From positions 124,001 through 188,000 of the forward strand of contig OZ237758.1 of NCBI GenBank assembly GCA_965178125.1: a DNA stretch of 64,000 nucleotides, given 5' to 3'. The notes under the pieces are model-generated. The model saw only the letters and a program-made list of their open reading frames with translations. It searched no databases and was not told where the DNA came from. This document shows positions 1 to 10,839 of this stretch, piece after piece (position 1 is the first letter of the stretch; every line of letters begins with the position of its first letter). The stretch comes from Bilabrum cf. latius (taxonomy: Eukaryota > Bigyra: Bicosoecida > Bigyra > Bicosoecida). A program made the position numbers and the translations under genes.

Positions 1-1168
1 TGCGCGGCACTGCAGGACGCTGCCGGGCTTGTGTCCGGCCTGCCCCTGCTGTCCTCGCTGGACCTGAGGGAGAACCCAGTGTGCAAGCAGAGGCACTACA
101 GGAACACGCTGTACACGTTCTCTACGTATGAGCTGGGTGAGAGAGAGAGACTGGGGCTGGCTGCCGACTGCCTCGCTTTTGTATGCCGAGCCGCCGCTGC
201 TGACCTTTCTGTATCCTTGCCCATGCACCGCTGTCCAGTTTCTCCTCCTCCCACTCCCGATGACCGCAGAGGAACTCGACGGACTGCCGATCCCAGCGGT
301 ACAGAGGCACAACCTGCGGCAGCTGGAGCTGAGGCGAAGGGCCAAGAGACAGGGGGCCAGCGGACGAGCCGGGGCTCCAGGCAGGGGCAGGGGCAGGGGC
401 GGGAGGGGGCCCGGTGGAGCAACAGGAGCAGGAGGGGGGCTCCGCGCCGGCGTGTCTGCCGAGTTGCTGGGACCCCTTGCGGAGCCAGGCGCGGCGCCGC
501 ATTCGCTCGGGGCCCGGGGAGGAGCGGGGGGTTCCGGCATGAGTCAGGCCACGATGGCTCGTCTGGCTCGCATGACCGGTGTGGCGCTGGGGACTTCCGG
601 CGCGGGTGCGGGCGGGCGGAGTGGCGGGGCCGGGGGCCGTCGCTCCGGCACGGGCACGGGCATGGGCAGCTTCGAGGAGCGAGAGGGCGGGAGGGTGAGC
701 GTGGCGAGCCTGCAGCTGGCCTCTCGGGGGGGGGTCGGAGGCTCCTCCGCTGTGAGGAGTGGCGCAGGGAGGCCTCTTCCCCGGGAAGGGGGGGCGGGGG
801 GGGGACGGGGAACAGGGGCAGCGCAGGACGGTGGATCGGGGGATGTTGGTGCATCGCGGGCGGGTGAGCTGGCTGGGTTCGCATACGCGTCTCAGGTGTC
901 TCGGCGCAGACCCGTCCCCAAGGGTCTGGGGAGTCCTGCCCTGCCCCTGCAGGGGGACCGGGGGATCACCCCCCATGAGGGGTGGAGGAGGCCGCCCCCA
1001 GCCACCCCCTGGGCCTCGGGGCCGGGGCTGCACGGGCACCACGGGAGTGCATCCGGCCTGGGGGAGGTGGAAGCGGCTGGGGCTGGGAGGGCGGGCCATG
1101 GAGCACCCCACCGCGGGGGCGGAGGCGGAGGCGGGGGGGCGGGAGAGGGAGTAGGGGTGGGGGTTTGA
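1..1168 (+). CDS. Leucine-rich-repeat protein, C-terminal part (5' incomplete)
   Basis: Two exons, 1..136 and 270..1168, with a GTGAGA donor at 137 and a CGCAG acceptor at 269 (phase 1, 133 bp intron). Exon 1 opens inside an LRR unit (LPLLSSLDLRENPVC). Splicing joins TYEL to EELDGLPIPAVQRHNL, the usual C-cap in which the last repeat is followed by a LDG motif. The remaining ~280 residues are Gly/Arg/Ala-rich and probably disordered. It ends at a TGA at 1166. No in-frame TAG is present. LRR proteins of this shape are protein-interaction scaffolds, often ciliary or nuclear; nothing here fixes the partner. The N-terminus lies left of the window. Confidence 0.7.
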
Positions 1169-1517
1169 GGGAACAAAGGAGGAGGGCGAGCTCGGTCCAA
1201 GCTGGCAGCGGGTGGCGCACAGGTGATGCGCGGCAAGCGGAGCACCGGGATGCGAGGCCTCCAAAAGGCAGCCAAGGCGGGGCCCGGCGCGGCAGCCGTG
1301 CAGCTCGGCCTCATGCAAGCTGCCAGCACCGGCCCGCTGGTGGGCGACCTCGACACCGTGGGCTGACTGAATATGGTTACGTGATCTTGTTGTTTGCACG
1401 GAGCAGAATGCCGGTTCGTGTTCGCAGATGGGTGTTCAGTTATCTCGGAACAGATTCAAACAACAAGCGGCCAACCTGATCGGCTCAGCCGTGTACGCTA
1501 GGCCTCGCTTCCAGAAC
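1169..1517. other. Convergent intergenic region
   Basis: This 349-base gap lies between the LRR gene on the plus strand and the 14-3-3 gene on the minus strand, so it holds two 3' ends. I see no RNA gene, repeat or further reading frame with coding character in it. Confidence 0.5.
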
Positions 1518-2569
1518 TCACGTGTCCACCTCGTCCACGACCTCTTCCCCGGCACCAGCGCCTCCCTCGTTTGCATCGCTCGTCCAGAGCGTCAAGTTGT
1601 CCCTGATGAGCTGCATGATGAGGGTTGCGTCGCGGTACTGCTCCTCCTCCAGGTTGTCGAGCTCCGAGATGGCCTTGTCGAAGGCGTCCTTGGCAAGAGC
1701 GCACGCCTTGCTCTGCTCGTGTCTGATTTCGTAATAAAACACTGAGAAATTCAAGGCGAGGCCCAATCGGATGGGGTGCGTGGTGGGCAGCTGCTCCTCG
1801 GCCAACTTGCGGGCCTCCTCGTACTTGTCGCACGCCTTGTCTGCGGCATCCTTCACGCTGGAGATCTCGGCCAGATATCTGTAGCTGCGAACAGAGCAAA
1901 CATGTGTCGAATACGCCATCAAGCGCTGGGTGGGATTGAGGGTAAAAGCGGACGACAATGGAGAACGAATGACTCAGCGCATCGTAGCAGCACTCACTAG
2001 TCGCCAGACATCTTCAGGTAGAAGACCTGCCCTTCCGAAGTCTTCTCGTTCGGAATCAAGTTCTTCTCGATAACATTGAGCAAGTCTCCGCAGATGTCCT
2101 GCAGCTCCTGCTCGATATGCTTTTTGTACTCGACGATCGTCGACACGTGCTCGGAGCCCCGCTCCTCCTCCTTTGATCGAATCTGCTCTAGTACCCTCCA
2201 GGAGGCACGGCGAGCCCCGACAATGTTCTTGTACGCAACGGACAAGAGGTTTCGCTCCTCCACGGTCAGCGCCTCGTTCAGCTCTGCCATTGCCTTCACC
2301 TCCTTGACCTGCGGTGCACAAGAGGAAACGTGAACAACTTCGAAGCTCCGCCGCCCGCGAATGTATTTTTTAAAGTGCAAAAAAAATCGAGCACGTGTGC
2401 ACCAAGAGACAAGTTCCCGTCAGAGCGCGGCTCGAAGCAGAGCCGGCCGTTTTCTCGATTTGCACCCGACTCGAAGCATGCTCACCATGTCGTCGTAGCG
2501 CTCAGCCTCCTCGCTGAGCTTGGCCTTGTACACCATCTTGTCTTTCCCTCCCTTTGTCGCGGATGCCAT
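1518..2569 (-). CDS. 14-3-3 phosphoserine/threonine-binding adaptor
   Basis: Three exons, complement(2486..2569, 1998..2308, 1518..1884), 253 residues, the normal family length. Exon 1 gives the N-terminal helix ([17 protein letters not shown]). Exon 2 carries [14 protein letters not shown] and GARRASWR, including the Arg/Lys of the phosphopeptide groove. Exon 3 carries the groove residues NFSVFYYEI and the C-terminal helix with DNLTLW, then an acidic tail ending at TGA. Donors are GTGAGC and GTGAGT; introns are 177 and 113 bp. The exon-2 junction is GACTA|GTGAGT, so a TAG spans the splice site without being a codon. No in-frame TAG occurs in the coding sequence. It is a soluble dimeric adaptor for phosphorylated clients. 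Confidence 0.97.
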
Positions 2570-2754
2570 GGCTGGTTGTTTGCTGTTTTCTCGAAGAAGT
2601 GGCAAGGCCGGCGGCCGAGGCCGCCACGAGGAAGCGAGCGCGATCCGGTATAGGCTAATGTACAGTGGGGTTTTCTGGGAGTTGCAGTTGCCAATTTTGG
2701 CATTTGTATATCAGCACGACACATCCAAGCATGAGCCAAAGATAAAATTTCAGT

Positions 2755-4869
2755 ATGAGTCATCTCCTCATTCGAGCCGATGAACTGTTGTGGCCGAGTG
2801 ACCTCCCTGATACTGTGATTCGAGCAGCCCAGCGGCCGTGGCTCCAACAGGCATTCGAACTAGACCTCTCGCTACCCTTCGGATTCACCCAACATCACAA
2901 TGGCCCTTGCATTGTTTTATCTGCTGTTACAGCAGCGTGCGTTCGGCTTCTGCTTGAGGAAACAAAGTATAGCCTCGTGACGCGCCGAAGTATGTCAACC
3001 CGAGACCGGCGCGAGCTCGATACTATCGTGTTACGAGCGATTGCAAGAATATTGGCCATCGCTGCACAAGCACGTAGGTATGACGAGCAGATTGGACCCG
3101 CCCGCGATAAGGAACCAGGCACCAGCACCCGCCAACTGCTGCCCCCAGCCCCGATCCGCCTTGTGACGATTCAAGAACCGAAAGATCAAAGCGATGCGAG
3201 TGGAAGTGCTAGTGAATCTGGTCTATTAAAGCCAGGCGATACGTCGCCCTCGGACGATTCCTCGGGCCGTATCGATTGGGAGTCGCTGTGGTCCACTGGC
3301 GAGTGGGCGAGCAGGCTTCAGATAACAGAGTGCAGGGGGCTGCGGGAGGCCGAGCAGGCGCTGCTCTCCATGGGCGCACAGGCGGGGTACACGAGGGCAG
3401 GCGACCCCGGGACGGTGCTGCTGCTCCTCTCGGCGCTCCTCACACGCGGTGCGGAGGAGGCCATGGAAGAGGGGCGCCGCGCCGATTCTAGGTTCCGCTC
3501 CCTCGTGGTGGAGGACTCCACGGCGGAGGCAGCGGTGGCCGGGCTTCTCCTTGCGGGCCGACTGCTGTGCCCCGGGGTGCTGGCTCGCTGGGCAGACCCC
3601 GGGGGCAGGGAGTGGAGCGGCGGCATGAGCCCCCTGTGCGGGTTTCTCACGGATGAGGACGGGTACGGCTGCCCGGGGCCCTTCCTGAGGCCCGTAGTTC
3701 CGGTTTGGATGGTGCTGACCGGAGGGCACTGCACCACGCTGTGGGCGGAGCCAGGGGTGGACCCCCACGCGCTGTCCGCGCTTGAGGACGTGCCTCCTGC
3801 GCGTGCGACTGATAAGTCGGCTAGTGCAAGCGTGGGCGATGGGACAACAGAAGGAAATGCAACTGCTGCTAGCGATGAAAAAGGGCCTGGAAGCGGACCC
3901 GGGGGCACTCCTGCAACTGGCTCCGGTGATTGCCAGTCTTCCCCTGATGCTGCAACTGGCTCCGGCGATTGCCAGTCTTCCCCTGATGCTGCAGCCGATG
4001 CTCCTGTTGCTGCTGAAGCTGGGCCTCGCCGCGAAGCCGTCACAGATGACATGGAGCCTGTGGCGTATCTTGGGCCGTGGGCCTGCACGAAGGGGGCGAC
4101 TGCATCTGCCCCTGTGTCTGCCGCCGCACCTGCTGCTTCCGCAGGTGGGGGGCACAAGAAGTCGACCAGCGGCAGCCCTGGGGCCGAGGCTCCCTGGGAG
4201 CACGGAGGGGCGCCGCGCGCGTGGTTCCGTCACCACAACGGCACCACAAAGTTTGGGTCAGTGCCTCGGCTGGCGCGATTTGAGGCGGCGCTGTGGGGCC
4301 AGTGGGACGCGGCGGCTGGGAGTGGAGCTGCCGCTGGGGAACCGTCGGGGCCGGCGGCTGGGAGTGGAGCTGCCGCTGGGGAATCGTCGGGGCCGGAATC
4401 CGGCGCAGGCTCCAAGAGGGGCGCTCTCGGGGAACAAGTAGGGTCCAGGGAACAAGAGAACTTGGCCAGGAAGGTGAGGCGAGTCCTCATGGTGCAGCCG
4501 CTCCCTGGGTGCGCCCGTGCAGAGGGGCCCTGGCGATTCTGCGTGGTGTGCGACCCGAATGGGAGCATGGAGAAGGGAGAGCCCACGGCTCCTTTCCCTG
4601 GGCGGTTCTACTGCCGGGACTGCATGCTGCAGAATCCCCCAAACTACGGGGGGTATGCTCGCGAGGGGGACACCGTGTGCCCCGGTTGTGGGGCTGAGGT
4701 GAGTCGGGCGGGGCACTCGCACTGGCTCTCGCTGGAGCAGCTGCCCAGGGAACACAGGTGGGACTGGGAGCGGCAGAATGCTCCGCATATGCTCAAGGTG
4801 CTGCGGCTGCGGTGGCCCAGGGCAGTGGCGAGGTTCGACAAGGAGGGGCCGCCGAGGCTGCTGGCGTGA
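2755..4869 (+). CDS. MINDY-3/4-type (FAM188-like) deubiquitinase
   Basis: A single-exon 704-residue protein. The N-terminal PFGFTQHHNGPCIVLSAV matches the MINDY catalytic Cys loop (family: GGPCGxLAAxQ), putting Cys at residue 52. VWMVLTGGHCTTLWA matches the catalytic His motif (family: PIWVxxSExHxTVLF), with His at 325. Known MINDY enzymes trim Lys48-linked ubiquitin chains. Between and after these lie low-complexity spacers with two direct duplications (39 bp at ~3911-3988, 42 bp at ~4312-4395). The C-terminus has CVVC, CRDC and CPGC pairs that look like a zinc ribbon. It ends in TGA and contains no in-frame TAG. Weak points: Gly-Gly-Pro is Asn-Gly-Pro here, and only the two motifs support the assignment. 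Confidence 0.7.
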   Translation: MSHLLIRADELLWPSDLPDTVIRAAQRPWLQQAFELDLSLPFGFTQHHNGPCIVLSAVTAACVRLLLEETKYSLVTRRSMSTRDRRELDTIVLRAIARILAIAAQARRYDEQIGPARDKEPGTSTRQLLPPAPIRLVTIQEPKDQSDASGSASESGLLKPGDTSPSDDSSGRIDWESLWSTGEWASRLQITECRGLREAEQALLSMGAQAGYTRAGDPGTVLLLLSALLTRGAEEAMEEGRRADSRFRSLVVEDSTAEAAVAGLLLAGRLLCPGVLARWADPGGREWSGGMSPLCGFLTDEDGYGCPGPFLRPVVPVWMVLTGGHCTTLWAEPGVDPHALSALEDVPPARATDKSASASVGDGTTEGNATAASDEKGPGSGPGGTPATGSGDCQSSPDAATGSGDCQSSPDAAADAPVAAEAGPRREAVTDDMEPVAYLGPWACTKGATASAPVSAAAPAASAGGGHKKSTSGSPGAEAPWEHGGAPRAWFRHHNGTTKFGSVPRLARFEAALWGQWDAAAGSGAAAGEPSGPAAGSGAAAGESSGPESGAGSKRGALGEQVGSREQENLARKVRRVLMVQPLPGCARAEGPWRFCVVCDPNGSMEKGEPTAPFPGRFYCRDCMLQNPPNYGGYAREGDTVCPGCGAEVSRAGHSHWLSLEQLPREHRWDWERQNAPHMLKVLRLRWPRAVARFDKEGPPRLLA
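3911..4395 (+). repeat. Two short in-frame tandem duplications
   Basis: Inside the MINDY-like gene, a 39-bp unit encoding GSGDCQSSPDAAT-type sequence is doubled at about 3911-3988. A 42-bp unit encoding AAGSGAAAGEPSGP-type sequence is doubled at about 4312-4395. Both keep the frame and lie in linkers outside the catalytic motifs. Confidence 0.8.
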
Positions 4870-5146
4870 CCGGCTGCCAGTGGGAGCAAGGGGTATGATT
4901 TTCTGCCTCGATGCGAGTGCGGTGCTTGCGAGCAGTGGACGCTTATGAGCGTGCATCTGGCGATCAGCCATGCCTACGCCCACTCGCTGGACAGCACGCA
5001 ATACCACCACCCTGCACCCAAACCCTGCTGGATTCCGTGACTCGGAGCCGAGCCGAACCGCAAGTTGCACACATTCTTCTGCTGCGCTCTACTTGGCAGT
5101 ACCAGCGCGATCGTTTTGCATCGATCCAATTGTACAGACCCAATCC

Positions 5147-6985
5147 ATGTCAGGGGCTTCGTCGTAGAATGTGGCACCCCTCCTGAGCAGCGAAGCCGAG
5201 CCGTCAAAGGGTCACGGAGCCAACCATTTTGACGACGATCGCAAACCGCGTATCGGAACGATGTTTTCGTCCATTTTCAACTTGGCTTCCACCATTTTAG
5301 GATCATCCTCCTTGGCGATGGCGTACGCTGTCAGCAATGCTGGTATCGGCCTGTTTGCGGTCCTGCTTGCCATCGTTGGTGTTGCCGCGGAGCGTGCGGT
5401 CTACTACATGGCCAAGGCAACCCACATGACCGGGCATTTCGACTATATGCGAGTTGGTGAAGAGGCGTTAGGGACGTTCGGCCGCCAGCTGGTCATTTGG
5501 TCCATTGTCATTCAGCAGATCGGGGCCGCCGCCGCGTTCATCAATATCGTCGGCGACGTGATCAAGGGCCTGATCGACGTGATCCCCCACGGTGGAGATA
5601 GGGGCATCCTGAGCGAGGCGCGTTTCTGGCAGATTATGATTGCGCTGTGCATCATGCTTCCCCTGTGCCTGTTCCGCACCATCACGGCCCTGCGGTTCGC
5701 CTCGTTGATCGCGGTGTCGCTCGTGATCGGGTTCGCCCTCGTGGTGTGCGTGGACGGGTTCTCCCGCCTGAGCGAAGGGGCCGTGGAGCACGGCAGCGTG
5801 CACGCCGGTCCCTCGGACCCGATCGGCACCTTCGTGAGCCTGCCCATCCTGCTCTTCGCGTTCGTGTGCCACTTCAACGTGCACCCGCTCATGCAGGAGC
5901 TGCAGCAGCCGTCGGAGGCACGGATGGCCTGGGTGGCCCGTGGGGCCGTGGGCATCACCATGGGCATCTACCTCATCACGGGCATAGCGGGGTACCTCGC
6001 ATTCGCCCAGTACACGCAGGCCGATTTGATCTCCTCGTACGAATGCGTGGAGAGGGACCAGCTGCCCGGCGATGGATACGGGCACGGGCACATCACGGTG
6101 CCCAAGGGACTCGTGCTGTTCGTGCAGACGGGCATCGGGGCCGCGCTGACGCTGTCCTTCCCCGTGATAGCCTTCGAGCTGAGGCACTGCCTGGAGCTGC
6201 TCGCCTTCGGTGAGGGGCACGTGTCCTTCGGGGCACACGCGGGTGTGGTGGTGGTGATGGTGCTGGCCTGCGGGTCCCTCGGGGTATTCGTGCCAAACCT
6301 GGGGCAGGTGTTCGGTTTCGCGGGCGCCACGACCTCCAACCTGATCGTGTTCGTGATGCCGGCGCTCTTCTTCCTCAACATCCACTGGAAGAAGCAGAAG
6401 GGGCAGCTGAGCTCCGGGGTGCAGCCGCTCGTCACACTGGGAGACGGCACGGTGCTCATCCCCGGCGAGGACGACGCGCGGATCGACGCACACTCTCGTG
6501 GGGGGCTCAAGCTGGATGATCCCGCGGGCAAGGGGGGCGGCGATGCGGGAGGGGAGGGCGAGAGCGGAGGCAGGGAGCCCAGCTTCGAGGAGGTGCAGCA
6601 CTCCACGCCCAACGGGTTGGGGGGAGGTGCGGGGCGAGGGGCGAACGGCACGGGGGATGGTCGAGCTGCGGCGGGCGTGGGCCTCGTGGAAGAGGCGGCG
6701 CTGCTCGACGCAGGGCCCGGCAGCGGGGCGGGGGTGTCGACCGGTGGAGTCTCGAGCGCGATCAACTCAACATAGGGCGGTGGCAGTGGTGGTGCAGGTG
6801 CAGGCGGTGGCGTTGCATCTGTCCCTGGAGGGGCCGTGGAAGGCAGTGTCGTGACTGACATGGACGTGTACGTTGCATGGGTGCTGGTGGTGATCGGACT
6901 GGTCCTCATCCCTGTGTGCGTGACCGTGCAGGTGATCAAGATCGTGAAGCACGAGGGAGACGAGGGCGACTGCCAGCCCACTTGA
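5147..6985 (+). CDS. Amino acid/auxin permease (AAAP/SLC38-like) transporter
   Basis: A 612-residue multispanning carrier. The core begins IGTMFSSIFNLASTILGSSS, the classic TM1 signature of SLC32/36/38 transporters (G-x-N-x-x-x-x-x-GxG-like break), and about ten helices follow to ~residue 420. A long hydrophilic Gly-rich segment comes next. Two TAGs (5165, 6773) are read as Gln. The first makes MSGASSQNVAPLL the only upstream ATG start. The second joins a terminal hydrophobic helix (VYVAWVLVVIGLVLIPVC) that supplies the eleventh TM expected for the family. It ends in TGA. Likely a proton- or sodium-coupled neutral amino acid transporter at the plasma or vacuolar membrane; the substrate cannot be read from sequence. 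Confidence 0.88.
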
Positions 6986-7330
6986 GGAACGGTGCACACA
7001 GTGGTGAACTTTGTGGTGAAGGCAGGGGGGGAAAGGAGGGGTGGAAAGGCGGCATGTCACTGCAAGCCCATGTGTCTCGGAGAGAAAGAGGGCGTGGTCG
7101 CAGCCGGGGCCAGCCGGGCTAGTACCCACCTTGCCCTAGCAGTGGCGCAACTTGCGCTGCATTGCATTGCATGAGACCGCGTTTCTTTTTTTACCTTTAT
7201 TGCTAGGTGGGCATGGGTGGTGATTGCCGTGCTGCACACTCGTCCAACAATCCAGAAAATCTAAGTGAGCAAGGGGCGAACCAAAGGATCGCTTTCATGT
7301 ACCACTCCCAAGCCCCTGCATGCCCACCCC
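6986..7330. other. Convergent intergenic region
   Basis: 345 bases between the 3' ends of the transporter gene and the UBAC2-like gene. It includes a purine-rich tract (about 7025-7050) and a short T-rich stretch near 7183-7200. No gene is seen. Confidence 0.4.
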
Positions 7331-8666
7331 TCACGCAGCGAACAAGATGTTGGCCGCCTCGTTCTCGTCCCCCCCTGCTGCCCGCAGCGCGTCCTCCACC
7401 TCCCCTCTCGACTTGCCCGTGATCTCTCGCAGCCTGGTGGTCGCCTCAGCATCCACGGGAGCTGCACCTGCCCGCATGCGTGCCATGGATCCAGGCAATC
7501 CATGACCCTAGTCCTACCCGTGGCCACCAGCACCTGCCCCGGCCCCGGCCCCGGCCCCCGCGCCTGCACCAGCTGCGCCTGCGCCAGCACCCGTCCCCGC
7601 TCCAGCACCCGCCCCCGCACCTGCAGCCCCGCCCGCAGCCGCTGCAGCCCCCCTTCTTCTGGCCTGCATCTCCTGCCGCAGCACCGCCTGCGCCTGCTCC
7701 GGAGGCAGCTGTGCGAGCAGAGCCACCCTCCTCCTGGCTTCCTCCATCGATTCGGCCCTCCCCACCGCGGCCGCCCTCGCACGCACAGCCCTCTCCGCCG
7801 CCTCCTGCGGGGAGGCCTCCTTCAGAAGCGGGCCCAGCACGGTGCCCAAGACCGTGTTAATGGACCGCGGCACCTCCATGCCCCCGAGTCCTGTGCCCTG
7901 CGCCGCACCCAGGGCCCAGAGCCCGCCCACCGCGCCTCCCCCGACCGCCAGGGCAATGCCGCCATACCCACCGAGCACCGAGGCGACTGCGAGCAACGCG
8001 CCATTTATCAGCTTGCTTGGAAGGGGGATCCCGTAGGCTACTTCAGGGTGCCGCTCCCTTGGCATGATCATGACCTGGGCGACGTAGGCAGCGGCACACG
8101 CTGCTAGAGGCCCAGCCGCCACCCTCCGCGACATCGCGAGAGATACCGACATCAACCCTGCTGTGCCACCAGAGACGAGCGCCGCGAGTGCAATTGCTCC
8201 AAACTTGCGGGACCCAATGATCCGCTCGAGCTCTGCTATTCGGAAAGCAAGGGACGAGCAAGCAATAAACTGCGCAAGGCTCGGGCTGGCAAGCTGCGCC
8301 GTCAGCAGCCTCCACAGCTATCCCTGCGCGAGCACCCTGTTGTCTGCAGTGTAATTCATGTAAGGATGAGTACAAGCATGCCAGAATGACTGGGTCGCGC
8401 ACGCGGCATTGCAGCAGCAGTGAATGGAAGCGAGAATCGCTGTGAGAATGCGCTCACCTAGACTGAACCAGTCATTTGCGGTCCCTTTGGCTGCACTTGC
8501 CGCCAACGTCAGCGCAATGGATACTACAAATAGTACCTTGGTGACAGGGGCGTTGTCTGCGAACAGCTCAAAGGGATTCCGCGGACAAACAGAGCAAGCG
8601 ATTGGGAGGCACGTCCTCGAGTGAGCGCAGCACGAGACTGCAAGCCAGCTTACACAGAACGGGCAT
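7331..8666 (-). CDS. UBAC2: UBAC2-like ER rhomboid pseudoprotease with C-terminal UBA
   Basis: Three exons, complement(8654..8666, 8458..8556, 7331..8343), 374 residues. The first exon is only 13 nt (MPVL plus one base). Splicing gives VLYNAPVTKVLF, matching human UBAC2 GLYKAPLSKSLL. Then come DNRVLAQGQLWRLLT and FRIAELERIIGSRKF, matching the family's xxWRLI and FRxxERxxGSRKF. The membrane part is followed by an Ala/Gly-rich linker and a UBA-like helix bundle (LREITGKSRGEVEDAL ... NEAANILFAA). Three TAGs (8318, 7514, 7508) are Gln; without them the UBA domain is lost. It ends in TGA. Known UBAC2 acts in ER-associated degradation and lipid-droplet protein trafficking with VCP partners. Donors are GTAAGC and GTGAGC. 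Confidence 0.85.
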
Positions 8667-8886
8667 GGCGCACTATGCACAGATGTGCAGTTAAAGATGG
8701 TCAGGTCGAGCTCTTAGTCCGGCTATTCAGCACCCCGATGTAAAGCGGATGCCACGTTTCGATGTTTTTGGTCATCCAATCGGAGCCGCCGCACTGCAGG
8801 CGCTTCAAGTTTCGTTGCCGTTCGTTCGTAGCAAACAGCTGCGCGCATCGAAGCCTGTCACGGTTCGAGGTCGAACTGCTTGTTCG

Positions 8887-10839
8887 ATGGCGTTCATCTC
8901 AAATGCCATTTAGGCAGCCAACGACCTGCTGGACTCTGCCGATGCGGCAGTGGACGAATCGATCGGGGATGCCAAGGGCAAGCGACGAGAACGACGCCGC
9001 GGCATCTTGGCTAGCCCAACGCAACTCAGCCGAGGGCAAGATCGGAGCTTACCACAGCAGGAGGGCACTCCAAGCAAGAACGGCGCCGCCATGGCGTCTC
9101 TGCAGAGGTCTGGGCACGTGGCATCGGGTGGTTCAGAGCAGCTGTTCGCGTCCCTGTCTCGTGAAGAACTGGAGGAGCGCGCGGCTGAGCTCGACGATAC
9201 CGTCAACGGATTGCGGCAGCAGCTTCGGGAGGCGTACGAGGACGGCGCGAGGTACCGCCGCGATGCCGAAGCCACGCGGAGGCTGCTGAAGGAGGCGGAC
9301 GCGGACGCCGTCGAGGAGGCGCGACGAGCCGCCGAGGCGGCCCGCGGCCGGGAAGAGGCCGCCCTGCAAGAGGCACGCGCCGCGCAAGAAGCTCTCCGCG
9401 CCACTCGCGAGCGCGCCGAGACGGAGGTGGCCCGCGCGGAGGAGCAGGTGGAGGCCGCTCGCAGGGACCTGCAGGACGGCCGCCAGAGGGCGAGCGCGAG
9501 GGAACAGCAGCTCGTGGAGGAGGTGCGCGAGCTCGCGGCGGAGGCGGCGCAGGCCCAGGCGCGCGCGGAGAGCGCGGAGGGGCAGGCGCTCCGTGCATCG
9601 CACGGTGGTGCAACCTCCCCCAGCCTCACGGACGGGCAGGGACAGGGGCAGGGGCAGGGACGGGTCCAGAGCGGGGTGGTGGGGGACGAAGAGGCACGGA
9701 GGCTGCGGGCATCTGCGGCGGGGGCCCGGGAGGAGGCGGCGAGGGAGCGGGCGCGTTGTTCCCTGCTGCAGGCGCAGCTGCGGTCGGCCAGGGACGAGCT
9801 GGAGGAGGCGCGAGCCCAGGGGCGGGCGAGGAAGGAGGAGGCCCAGGCGGCGAGGCAGGCGCTGAGGGCCGAGAGGGCAGCGGGCAAGGAAACGGAGGAG
9901 AGGGCAGCGGCGGCAGCGGCGCGGCGTGCCGAGGCCGGACTGCAGGCCAGCGTGGCCTCTTTGCGACGAACTGCGGGCGCGCTGCAGCTGAGGGTTGACT
10001 CGGCCGAGGCGGGGCGGGAGGCGGCGGAGGAGCGGTGCCAGCAGCTGGAGGCCACCGTGGGGAGGGTGGCTCGGCGGGCGGCAGCGGCGGGGGTCCCACT
10101 GGGGCCCGAGGACCTGGTGGGTCTGGGGGCCGGGGGCGTGGGGCTGCCGAGGCTGCCCTCCAGCGCAGGTGCATCGCACGGTGGTGCGCCGGGGCTCGTC
10201 AGCCGGAGAGGGGGGTCACGAGCAGGTGACCCCAGCTGGGGGGCGGGGGGAGCACCCATGCTCGGAGGCGATCCTAGTGGGGGCCGCCGTCGCGCGGGCA
10301 GGGGCAGCTCCGTGGGCGCCCTGCTGCCGGCAGCTGCGCCTGCGAAACTCGTGGCGGCGACGCGCGCGGCGGACGGCGCGGTGCTCCGGTGCCTGGAGCG
10401 GGCGCACCGGCTGCCAGTGCTGCGCCTGCTGCTGATGGCGTGGGCGCTCCTGCTGCACCTGTGGGTGGGCTGGCACTGGCTGGGGCTGGGGTCGTCCGGC
10501 AGCAGGGGGCGGGGCCCAGGGGGGAACATGGATGGGGGCGGGTCGATGGGGGGCGGCCAGGCCGCGGGCAGCGAGAGCGGGCTCGCGGCCAGGCCTGGCG
10601 TGGGTGACTTCACGAGGCAGGTGGGCGTCCTGGACCACCTCAAGGCCGGGACTGAGACGGGACAGGGGGTCAAGCAGGTGCTCTCGAAGTCCGAGAGCCG
10701 GGATGGATAGCAATCGATCTAGCAGCAGAACGCGAGGCAGGAGAGCGGGTTGGCGCCAAAGAGGGGCGACAAGTCGCCGGTACGCGGTCGCGGTGATGCA
10801 GGTGCCGGCGGGTTGAACGAGGCTAGCAAAGGAACATGA
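8887..10839 (+). CDS. Golgin-84-like coiled-coil Golgi tether
   Basis: A 650-residue single-exon protein. The N-terminus MAFISNAIQAANDLLDSAD resembles the short amphipathic start of golgin-84 and depends on reading TAG 8911 as Gln. Residues ~80-420 are an almost uninterrupted Ala/Glu/Arg coiled coil. Near residues 510-535 a single TM follows a basic stretch (LPVLRLLLMAWALLLHLWVG), like the golgin-84/CASP tail anchor with its LLHLWV core. TAGs at 10708 and 10720 extend the C-terminus by 43 residues to a TGA at 10837. It probably tethers COPI vesicles at Golgi rims. A CASP/CUX1-type golgin is the alternative; the LHLWV motif favours golgin-84. Confidence 0.65.
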
